The notes beneath the pieces are model-generated. The model ran no database searches. It was not told where the DNA came from and saw only the letters and a program-made list of their open reading frames with translations. Below, piece after piece: positions 7,482 to 14,090 of a stretch of DNA of 46,173 nt (position 1 is the first letter of the stretch; the number at the start of each line of letters is the position of its first letter). The translations under genes were made by a program, and so were the position numbers. Source of the DNA: a bacterium (GTDB lineage: Bacteria; Zhuqueibacterota; QNDG01; JAFGCO01); the NCBI GenBank assembly GCA_016932575.1, contig JAFGCO010000030.1, forward strand, positions 1-46,173. Reading direction: 5' to 3'.

Positions 7482-8081
7482 ATGGACACGCAAAAACAGA
7501 AAATCATTCATCTGGCAAAACAGAAGACCATTCTGACCACGCGGGATGTGCTCGATGCCGGGCTGCATCATGAAACCCTTAAAAGGATGTGCGATGAAGG
7601 CATTCTTGAAAAAGCGGGGCGCGGTTTGTACAGACTGATCAATGCGGATATATCCATCCATCATGATCTGGCTGTAGCAGCCGCCAAAGCGCCAAAAGGC
7701 GTGATCTGTCTGCTTTCCGCATTGCTCTTTCATGAGATTACAACTCAGCTGCCTCATGAAGTATGGATGGCGTTTATCCGGGGAAGTCGTGTCCCCAGAC
7801 TGGATCACCCGTGTCTTCGTGTGGTTTATTTTTCCAAATCGGCCATGGCCGAAGGAGTTGAACTCCAAACTGTGGACCATGTTCAGATCAATATCACAAA
7901 TCCTTCCAAGACAATCGCGGATTGTTTTAAATTCCGCAATAAAATTGGTCTCGATGTGTCACTTGAAGCGCTGAAGGAGGGGCTCAGAGACAGAAAATGT
8001 ACACGGGATGAAATCTGGCATTATGCTAAAATCAATCGCGTCTCCCAGATCATCAGGCCTTACCTGGAAGCAATGGTTTGA
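7482..8081 (+). CDS. abiEi: AbiEi-family antitoxin / transcriptional repressor
   Basis: Antitoxin of a type IV toxin-antitoxin (AbiE) system that restricts phage by abortive infection. From ATG 7482 the protein is 199 residues. The first ~60 (KTILTTRDVLDAGLHHETLKR..., GILEKAGRGLYRL) form a winged-helix DNA-binding domain, and the rest (VICLLSALLFHEI..., NPSKTIADCFKFRNKIG) is the AbiEi C-terminal domain. Upstream in-frame starts (TTG 7464, ATG 7476) fall in the promoter/operator, so ATG 7482 is preferred. There is no clear Shine-Dalgarno sequence. The stop overlaps the toxin start by 4 bases (TTGA), showing translational coupling. Confidence 0.88.
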   Translation: MDTQKQKIIHLAKQKTILTTRDVLDAGLHHETLKRMCDEGILEKAGRGLYRLINADISIHHDLAVAAAKAPKGVICLLSALLFHEITTQLPHEVWMAFIRGSRVPRLDHPCLRVVYFSKSAMAEGVELQTVDHVQINITNPSKTIADCFKFRNKIGLDVSLEALKEGLRDRKCTRDEIWHYAKINRVSQIIRPYLEAMV

Positions 8082-8956
8082 ATCCCAAAGAGCCCAAAAA
8101 TCTTCCTGCCTCGGTTCGACAGCAGCTGCTCAATATCAGTCGAGAAACAGACACCAATTATCAACTTCTGTTGATCCGTTATGCCATCGAACGACTGCTG
8201 TACAGGCTTTCAATTTCTCCATATCAGGAACAATTCATCCTGAAAGGGGCCATGTTGTTTGCAATCTGGTCAGGAATCCCTCAACGGGGGACAAGGGATC
8301 TGGATCTGCTTGCTTATGGTGAAAATAATCCGGATGCAATACGAGCAATGATGCATTCGATCATTCAGCAGCCGGTTGACAATGACGGCCTCATTTTCGA
8401 TGAAAACAGTATCCGGATTGATGAAATCCGGGAACCGGACGCCTATAACGGATATCGGATCAGGTTGAAAGTACTTCTTGAAAAAGCTGAAATTCCGGTT
8501 CAGGTCGATCTGGGATTCGGTGATGCGGTCACACCCGAAGCCCAGTTGATTGATTATCCCGGATTACTGCATTTTCCGGCGACCCATTTACGGGCTTATA
8601 CTCCAGAAACAGTAATCGCTGAAAAATTACAGGCCATTGTCAATCTGGGGATTGCAAACAGCCGGATAAAAGATTACTATGATTTGTTTGTGATACTCGA
8701 TCATTTTAATTTATCCTCAAAAGGATTGGCTCTGGCTATTCAAGCGACATTTCAACGACGAACAACGAATATTCCGACGGATATTCCTTCAGGATTATCT
8801 AATGAATTTGCACAGGACACTCAAAAGCAAAGTCAGTGGCGGCAGTTTCTGAGACGACAACAATTGGATGCTTTCACAGAAGACCTGCCGGTTATTGTCC
8901 ATCGGCTGCGTGAAACACTAATGCCCGTATTCGGATTGGCTTTACAGATGAAATAA
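8078..8956 (+). CDS. abiEii: AbiEii nucleotidyltransferase toxin
   Basis: Toxin of the AbiE pair. Members of this DNA polymerase beta-like family add nucleotides to target RNAs, tRNA in studied cases. The 292-residue protein starts at TTG 8078 inside the antitoxin stop. It keeps SVRQQLL near the start, FILKGAMLF (54-61), RGTRDLDL with D74 and D76 as metal ligands, a later VDLGFGDAV strand, and the family motif SRIKDYYDLF toward the C-terminal third. Every expected motif is intact, so it should be active if expressed. Expression depends on the upstream promoter/operator. Confidence 0.9.
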   Translation: MNPKEPKNLPASVRQQLLNISRETDTNYQLLLIRYAIERLLYRLSISPYQEQFILKGAMLFAIWSGIPQRGTRDLDLLAYGENNPDAIRAMMHSIIQQPVDNDGLIFDENSIRIDEIREPDAYNGYRIRLKVLLEKAEIPVQVDLGFGDAVTPEAQLIDYPGLLHFPATHLRAYTPETVIAEKLQAIVNLGIANSRIKDYYDLFVILDHFNLSSKGLALAIQATFQRRTTNIPTDIPSGLSNEFAQDTQKQSQWRQFLRRQQLDAFTEDLPVIVHRLRETLMPVFGLALQMK

Positions 8957-8975
8957 GAGAGTTATACCAGCTTAA

Positions 8976-9038
8976 CACACAGAACACGTCTTTGAAACCG
9001 CCATTGAAGAGCATTTGCTGACAAATAACTATGAAAAG
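8976..9038 (+). pseudogene. hsdR: Relic of the N-terminus of type I restriction subunit HsdR
   Basis: An in-frame stretch of about 21-22 codons after a stop at 8973-8975 reads ...VFETAIEEHLLTNNYEKG, which matches the conserved start of HsdR (xFExAIExxLLxxGYxKG). It has no start codon and at 9038 runs straight into the dispersed repeat GGGTGGCC..., where the similarity ends. I infer that an hsdR gene once began here and was lost when a mobile element or rearrangement replaced the remainder. A 22-codon match is short, so chance cannot be fully excluded. Confidence 0.5.
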
Positions 9039-9124
9039 GGTGGCCTGGCTATATATGTAGTTAAATATCCTCGTGTGCCCCGGGCCCCGGCTTGAACATT
9101 ACCGGGGCAAGCTTTCAGCCCGGG
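9038..9124. repeat. Dispersed structured repeat, copy B
   Basis: Second copy of the 7174-7269 element, with the same GGGTGGCC tip and the same GCCCCGG...CCGGGGC hairpin and CAGCCCGGG end. A few bases are lost in its 5' half. It joins directly to the hsdR relic. Confidence 0.75.
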
Positions 9125-9163
9125 AGGTGCAGACTGAAATCCGTGTTCCTTGGTTGGTTTAGC

Positions 9164-9196
9164 AAACCTGCCAGGTTTTGAAAACCTGGCAGGTTT
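9164..9196. repeat. REP-like palindrome
   Basis: AAACCTGCCAGGTTTT and AAAACCTGGCAGGTTT form a near-perfect hairpin 32 bases before the broken membrane-protein copy at 9229, matching the arrangement at 13448. Confidence 0.85.
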
Positions 9197-9228
9197 ATTC
9201 GTATCATCAACATCATTGAGAGGAAATA

Positions 9229-9366
9229 ATGAAAAAAAGATTGTTCATCATACAGGGAATAATACAATTTTTTGTCGGTATCGGGGCCGTGATTTGCGGT
9301 ATTCTTTTTATGCTGTTTCCTTCAGGGCAGGTGCTGGGGATGCCGCTGAGTCTGCTTGAGGAATAG
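9229..9366 (+). pseudogene. Truncated duplicate of the small membrane protein at 13496
   Basis: The first 45 codons are nearly identical to the gene at 13496 (MKKRLFIIQGIIQFFVGIG...). A TCG-to-TAG change makes a stop at 9364-9366. DNA similarity continues past the stop to about 9389 and then ends exactly where the REP-like repeat flanking a transposase remnant begins. The copy therefore lost its 3' part to that insertion or an associated deletion. It keeps a ribosome site (GAGAGGAAATA) and a REP palindrome upstream. Confidence 0.85.
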
Positions 9367-9389
9367 CCGTTTTCAAATTTTCTGATTCT

Positions 9390-9410
9390 GATCGCCCGGG
9401 ACATCCGTCC
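9390..9410 (+). repeat. Left inverted repeat flanking a transposase remnant
   Basis: GATCGCCCGGGACATCCGTC(C) at 9390-9410 matches the reverse complement of 9734-9754 at 19 of 21 positions. The pair brackets the remnant at 9423-9683. A weaker relative is at 3764-3778. Confidence 0.7.
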
Positions 9411-9422
9411 CATGAGACAATG

Positions 9423-9683
9423 CTATCTTTCATTCAAATCCAAAGAAATAACATCATGTCTGTCCAGAATCCAATTTCCCGCACTGCTGTATTTCCATGC
9501 TTCCGGATTCACTAAAAATCTCTTTTGTACAGGATTCGCATGCATATATTTCATTTTTTCATTAAACCATTTTTCAATGATTTGTGCGTACTGCTCTGTC
9601 TTAAATACACATTGGCATTCGATGATCGTACTCGTACAAAAATATACAGACGTTGTTTCAGGATAGATCTTATATCTTTTCAT
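9423..9683 (-). pseudogene. Internally deleted REP-type transposase remnant
   Basis: An 86-codon frame in which an N-terminal segment typical of REP-associated transposases (PETTSVYFCTSTIIECQCVF) is joined directly to a C-terminal segment (MKYMHANPVQKRF, EAWKYSSAGNW). The middle part, which should contain the metal-binding HxH, is absent, while the catalytic-tyrosine segment (Y of KYMHANP) remains. It therefore cannot be an active nuclease. It differs from the RAYT at 6530 and represents a second subfamily. Inverted repeats lie 13 bases outside its stop and 51 bases outside its start. Confidence 0.8.
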
Positions 9684-9733
9684 AAGCTGATTTGTGCCAT
9701 TTCGGGATAGATATCCCGCCTATCCAGCGCCCA

Positions 9734-9754
9734 GGATGGATATCCCGGGCGATC
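9734..9754 (-). repeat. Right inverted repeat flanking the transposase remnant
   Basis: Inverted partner of 9390-9410 (19 of 21 positions). A further hairpin, CGGGATA / TATCCCG, lies at 9703-9718 between it and the remnant. From 9755 to 9844 I see no other feature. Confidence 0.7.
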
Positions 9755-9844
9755 GGAAATTAAGAGATATATTCTTTAAATTCAAACATTCTTTTTGTTA
9801 TAGTATACATTTACAGGGCCTGATAAAAAAACCGGGCCTCTCCC

Positions 9845-12559
9845 CTACTTCTGCAGAACCAGTTTTTTGGTCATTCTGAAATCTCCGGCTCTCAGCCGGC
9901 ACAGATAAATACCGGCTGCGTGATCCCGGCCGTTCCATACGGCTGAATACACGCCCGCGGTCTTTGCTTCATTTACCAAAACAGCGACTTCTCTGCCCAG
10001 CAGGTCAAAAAGTGTCAGCCGGACCAGGTACGCTCTGGGAACCGAATACCGGATGCAGGTGCAGGGATTAAAGGGATTCGGAAAATTCTGGAAAAGATAA
10101 AAATCCCTGATTTCAGATGCAGCCTGTGCTTCACCAATATCACTGATCTCTCCATCAAGTTTCACGGTGCCGAGGATAGAGGGGTGGCTCCAGCTGATGT
10201 CATCATCGGACCACCACCGGCACCACAGATCGCGCCCGGCATCGTCGTTGTCATTCAGCTGTATTTCCATACCCATCAGATGGCCGGGCTCCAGTGGAAT
10301 GCCCGTATCTTCACCCACATCCATGACAGCTTCAGCGGTCCATCCATTCTCGGTCAATGTAAATACCGGATTACCTGAAACCGCATCTGAAGGAAGAAAC
10401 ATATATTCATGGTCATTCGCATCCGTAGAGATGCCCTTGTCGTTGTTCCCGTCGATGAATATCTGAAATCCATCATTCATCCAGTAATCGGAGTGACTTG
10501 TTTCCGGCTGATCATCATACACATCCCCGTAAAAATAAAGCCGGTCTTCGAGCCACATCAGTTTGCATCGAAAACGGCAGTCATTCCAGCCGTCCGCGGT
10601 CTGAATATCAAACGGAGGTGTGAGCGGCTCGCCGCCTGAATGTTTCACAAATGTATTGCTGCCGATCCAGGGAATGTCTTCCCAGGCAGGTTCGTTTTCA
10701 GAACCGTCGATTACAGGAACTGAAGGCGCCTGCAGAATCAGCATGGGATATTCGGCCGAATAATCAATGATGCGGACCACACCGAGACAATCCGGATTGT
10801 CAGTAATATCCGACCGTGCAGATGACCATGTCCAGCAGTGTTCAGGGCCCGCTCCGTCATTATCATTCATACAGATATCAAAACGGAACTGATCGCCGAA
10901 AGTCAGGCCAGCCGCCACATTTCCGGCCGGTATTTTAATCTCCAGATGATAACCCGTCTCCGTGTCCTGAAACCGGCATTCGGAATCCGGGAGGATGCCT
11001 GTACTTTCCCCGGTTTCGCCATAGACATACCTCAGCTGCAGCACATCGCTGTTCACTTTTAAGAGTGCAGCCGCACTGCCTCTGTCCGGAGCAAAATAGA
11101 GTTCAAACGAATCTTTGAATTGTGATTCCTGTGCAGATGTATTCAGCATTTCATCGTGAGCTTCTATAAAAAGATAGCAGGCTTCATGATCGATCATCAT
11201 CCTGAAATTTGCATAACAGTCCAGCCAGTCTTCCGGAGCTGTATTCCCTCCGTCCAGGGCAGGCCTTTCCATTGGCACCGCGCATACACTGGCCCAGACA
11301 GGATCCGGCACGCCGTCGATGACGGGCGGCAATGCGGCCACAGGCACATCCAGAGTCAAAGGCGCAAAATCGGGGAGCTGTTCCGGGATAACAATTTTCA
11401 CCAGATCATTGTACCCGGTATTGTTTTTTTCATCGGACTCCGGAATCACACATTTCGCATCCGCGATGACTCCCAGAAAGTATTCACCCGGCGGCACGCC
11501 TGTCACTGTGGTCTTGATATCCCAGCTGGTTGCAAACGCATCGATGCCGAGCGGGGGATGCACGTTCCAGTCATTGATCTGATAATCGGAACCGGTGATC
11601 TGATCATCCTCGGAAAGATAAATCCGGTTCTTGAATTTATCCAGGGTAGCCGCCATGCCCGAGTTCCAAACACGGATTTTACAGATAATGTCCGGGCCCT
11701 CTCCGTCGATCACAAAAATATCCCGGACCCTGATATCCGGGCAAAGAGGATTCGCCCTGACCGTGAAACTAAACGGAAAAAAAACACGCGTGCCCGCGGC
11801 TTTATACCTGAACGAAATTTCTGCAGTCTGAACCCCTGCGGCAGTCGGCCTGAATTTTATTTTGTATGGGGTGTCAAAAAAGAATGCAGCGTCTGGCGGC
11901 TGTATCAGTGTAAAGGCACTGCTTCCATTCACGGATATATAGGGATCTTCGATAAACTCGATGCCTCCCACGGAACAGGACGGGCCGTCCGTATCATAGT
12001 TGAACAGGACAACATCGACTTTTGAGGTTGATCCGATGGCCACATCGACCGGCCAGTCATATGTAAATCCATCATATGGTATAAGGACTCCGTTGAAATA
12101 TTGTCCAAGGTAATGACTTTCGGCAATATTAATATTAAGAATGATATCGAAGGGATTTTCGTCCGGATCATTGTTCCCGATAGACAGATTCGCGGTATTC
12201 CATCCTTTGTTGCCGCCGGTAATCAGAAATTTTGCTTCCGTGCCCGAACCCGGTCCCACGACCGCCGCCGGCTGCTGAATCCATTCGAAAATACCGGCAC
12301 CCGGACCGGTCAGGGTCAGCGGGGTATCCAGGCTGAGATCTGCTGAGCCCGTATTGCTGATGATAATCTTAAACTCCACAACCCTTTTAATCGGACCAGA
12401 ATTATACGTGCCCCCGTCCGTCATGGTCTCGGGCAATGAGCACCATTCATTGGTTGCTCTGACGACGACTTCAATTTCCGGCTGGGCCAGAACCGGTAAG
12501 GCCATCACGAATAACAGTATCGTGATGCACAAGAATTTACAGGGATGAAAATTACACAT
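9845..12559 (-). CDS. Secreted protein with CARDB-like, two CBM9-like domains and a sorting tail
   Basis: A 904-residue exported protein. ATG 12559 is chosen because GGGAGG precedes it and a signal peptide follows (MCNFHPCKFLCITILLF..., cleaved after VLAQ); the frame is open further upstream. After the signal come an Ig-like ASH/DUF1573-type domain (~30-150), a second beta domain, and a CARDB-like region (PDIRVRDIFVIDGEGPDI...). Two domains that resemble family 9 carbohydrate-binding modules follow, each opening with PVIDG (...PVWASV, ...PAWEDI) and containing an FELYF or FQIFID strand. The C-terminus is a FlgD-like sorting domain (QNFPNPFNP...GIYLCRLRAGDF...KKLVLQK). It probably binds sugar polymers at the cell surface; no catalytic domain is evident. 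Confidence 0.8.
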   Translation of the reverse strand: MCNFHPCKFLCITILLFVMALPVLAQPEIEVVVRATNEWCSLPETMTDGGTYNSGPIKRVVEFKIIISNTGSADLSLDTPLTLTGPGAGIFEWIQQPAAVVGPGSGTEAKFLITGGNKGWNTANLSIGNNDPDENPFDIILNINIAESHYLGQYFNGVLIPYDGFTYDWPVDVAIGSTSKVDVVLFNYDTDGPSCSVGGIEFIEDPYISVNGSSAFTLIQPPDAAFFFDTPYKIKFRPTAAGVQTAEISFRYKAAGTRVFFPFSFTVRANPLCPDIRVRDIFVIDGEGPDIICKIRVWNSGMAATLDKFKNRIYLSEDDQITGSDYQINDWNVHPPLGIDAFATSWDIKTTVTGVPPGEYFLGVIADAKCVIPESDEKNNTGYNDLVKIVIPEQLPDFAPLTLDVPVAALPPVIDGVPDPVWASVCAVPMERPALDGGNTAPEDWLDCYANFRMMIDHEACYLFIEAHDEMLNTSAQESQFKDSFELYFAPDRGSAAALLKVNSDVLQLRYVYGETGESTGILPDSECRFQDTETGYHLEIKIPAGNVAAGLTFGDQFRFDICMNDNDGAGPEHCWTWSSARSDITDNPDCLGVVRIIDYSAEYPMLILQAPSVPVIDGSENEPAWEDIPWIGSNTFVKHSGGEPLTPPFDIQTADGWNDCRFRCKLMWLEDRLYFYGDVYDDQPETSHSDYWMNDGFQIFIDGNNDKGISTDANDHEYMFLPSDAVSGNPVFTLTENGWTAEAVMDVGEDTGIPLEPGHLMGMEIQLNDNDDAGRDLWCRWWSDDDISWSHPSILGTVKLDGEISDIGEAQAASEIRDFYLFQNFPNPFNPCTCIRYSVPRAYLVRLTLFDLLGREVAVLVNEAKTAGVYSAVWNGRDHAAGIYLCRLRAGDFRMTKKLVLQK

Positions 12560-12954
12560 GATGAATCCTCCCGTATGATTAACAGAAAAGGCTCTTGTCA
12601 ACAAGTGTAATATGATGAAAAACAATTCGATAAAAAAAGGATTTTGCAAATGATATGCCAATACTGGTTTTTTCGGAACGGATGAGTGCGGAAAGCGGTT
12701 TTTATGCCTTTGACATGCGTACATTAAGGATTTTTGCCCGGGTTTTTATGAAAAATGATTGCACATTGAATTCTGAAACGGATCCTTTTTCCGCATTCTC
12801 TCCTCTATGCAGGTTTATTTTACCCTCTTTTTTTCGACCACAAACCACATTAAGCAGGTTGGGGCTTGCCCCTGAATGTTTTATTAAAACTTCAATTCTT
12901 TATTCATCATTGTTTTTCTTGTTTCTTGCTTCCTGTTTCTTGAATCTTGTTATG
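12560..12954. other. Intergenic region between divergent genes
   Basis: About 395 bases between the starts of the sorting-tail protein (leftward) and the truncated arylsulfotransferase (rightward). It should hold the promoters of both, but I found no convincing -35/-10 pair. 12900-12950 is a T-rich run with repeated TTCTTG. An open frame from 12655 continues into the downstream gene but has no signal of being coding. Confidence 0.5.
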
Positions 12955-13281
12955 ATGAAAAAATACTTGATTTTACTCTTTTACATCGTCTTTTCGGCAA
13001 CCAGTCATGCCGAAAATCTTGATCAGGTTTTTCCAGAACCGGGTGTTAAAACGGGACCAGGATGGACAGAACATGGCGGCCTGATCAGAACGATTCATGG
13101 TGTGGCGGTCCCCAGTGATTTTCCGGAAATTGAAGTCAGGCAGTATGGTGCAACCGCCCCGGGAAATATATTTTTTATCTCAACATTCTGTAATCTAGGA
13201 AATTATCTGATTATTTTAAACAATGACGATACGCCCTATTTTTACCAACGGTTGGCCCGGATGTGTGACGCATTCAACTAA
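12955..13281 (+). pseudogene. Truncated arylsulfotransferase-like protein
   Basis: A signal peptide (MKKYLILLFYIVFSATSHA) is followed by ~90 residues resembling the N-terminal part of aryl-sulfate sulfotransferase-like secreted proteins: PSDFPEIEVRQYG..., PGNIFFIS, YLIILNNDDTPYFYQRL. Those proteins continue as a beta-propeller of several hundred residues; here the frame stops after MCDAFN and no continuation follows. A CATGGGAC/GTCCCATG hairpin lies just beyond. The family call rests on remembered motifs. A short functional exported protein cannot be ruled out. ATG 12952 is an equally possible start. Confidence 0.5.
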
Positions 13282-13292
13282 TCATCGTGTGG

Positions 13293-13310
13293 CATGGGAC
13301 TTGTCCCATG
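13293..13310. repeat. Perfect 8-bp hairpin
   Basis: CATGGGAC (13293-13300) and GTCCCATG (13303-13310) with a 2-base loop lie right after the truncated gene. There is no T-tract; it is REP-like rather than a clear terminator. Confidence 0.6.
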
Positions 13311-13447
13311 ATGCACAGCCTGAACTCAACCATGAGTGAGGTTAGATCAACATGTTTTATAAAAGTTAAACATGACGACAACCCATTTCATGCGTAACCG
13401 TTTGCCTTGGTTGAAGGAAACAGAAATATCGAATTCGTGTGATGAAC

Positions 13448-13480
13448 AAACCTGCCGGGTTTTCAAAACCTGGCAGGTTT
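13448..13480. repeat. REP-like palindrome
   Basis: AAACCTGCCGGGTTTT and AAAACCTGGCAGGTTT, one base different from the other copies in the left arm, end 15 bases before ATG 13496. Confidence 0.85.
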
Positions 13481-13495
13481 GTTTGAGATTAAATA

Positions 13496-13903
13496 ATGAA
13501 AAAAAGATTGTTCATCATACAGGGAATAATACAATTTTTTGTCGGTATCGGGGCCGTGATTTGCGGGGTGCTTTTTATACTGTTTCCTTCAGGGCGGTTG
13601 ACGGGGATGCCGCTGAGTCTGCTTGAGGGATCGCCGTTTTCAAATTTTCTGATTCCCGGCATGATTCTGTTCCTTGTCAATGGAATCGGCCAGTTGTGGG
13701 CAGGGATACTGAGTTTCAAGCAGCACGCGTGTTCAGGGCACACATTAGCGGTGTTCGGTATAGGGCTCATCATATGGATTTTCATGCAGATCAGCATGAT
13801 AGTCGGCTGGCACTGGCTGCAGTATACCTATTTCTTTTTTGGGGTCATTGAGACAGCGCTGGCGTTTTTGATGAGGAAAAAGCTGGCTGAGGAATGGCAG
13901 TAG
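13496..13903 (+). CDS. Small four-helix integral membrane protein, unknown function
   Basis: A 135-residue protein with about four hydrophobic segments (residues ~4-28, 49-73, 82-103, 107-127), a lysine-rich N-terminus and a charged C-terminus (MRKKLAEEWQ). I do not recognise a family. A broken near-identical copy lies at 9229-9366, so this is the intact parent or sister. A REP palindrome sits immediately upstream of both. The TTGAGATTAAATA leader gives only a weak ribosome site. Confidence 0.7.
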   Translation: MKKRLFIIQGIIQFFVGIGAVICGVLFILFPSGRLTGMPLSLLEGSPFSNFLIPGMILFLVNGIGQLWAGILSFKQHACSGHTLAVFGIGLIIWIFMQISMIVGWHWLQYTYFFFGVIETALAFLMRKKLAEEWQ

Positions 13904-13995
13904 TCCAGTATGAATAACAGAATAAAAGGAATAGCGTATTGCATGGTATTGTGTTTATCCGCAGGGGCGAAAAATTTTCTACCATATGACCACGC

Positions 13996-14024
13996 TTGAC
14001 AAAGTCCTGCAGAAGTCCTATATT
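13996..14024 (+). promoter_or_regulatory. Sigma-70-type promoter of the LVIVD-repeat gene
   Basis: TTGACA (13996-14001), a 17-base spacer and TATATT (14019-14024) lie 67 bases before ATG 14091, which has its own GGAGG site. One mismatch from the full consensus. Confidence 0.7.
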
Positions 14025-14090
14025 CAATAAAATCTACTTAAAACATCTCGCATAATACTGTCTCTCATTTTATTAACCGGAGGTATTGCC

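Noticed and set aside
7335-7880. 181-codon minus-strand open frame
   Set aside because: Antisense to abiEi and its promoter; no support.
9800-9845. Terminator after the CBM9-like gene
   Set aside because: GGCCCGG, a T-run and GGCCC occur, but the arms are not complementary.
11156-12025. 289-codon plus-strand open frame
   Set aside because: It lies wholly inside the well-supported CBM9-like secreted protein on the minus strand and its product is low-complexity with no recognisable domain; a shadow frame.
12655-12954. N-terminal extension of the truncated arylsulfotransferase frame
   Set aside because: A signal peptide begins at 12952/12955, and the upstream part is T-rich intergenic sequence.
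6443-13480. CRISPR array
   Set aside because: The repeated 15-33-bp palindromes are far apart, irregularly spaced and next to a REP transposase; there are no regular spacers or cas genes.
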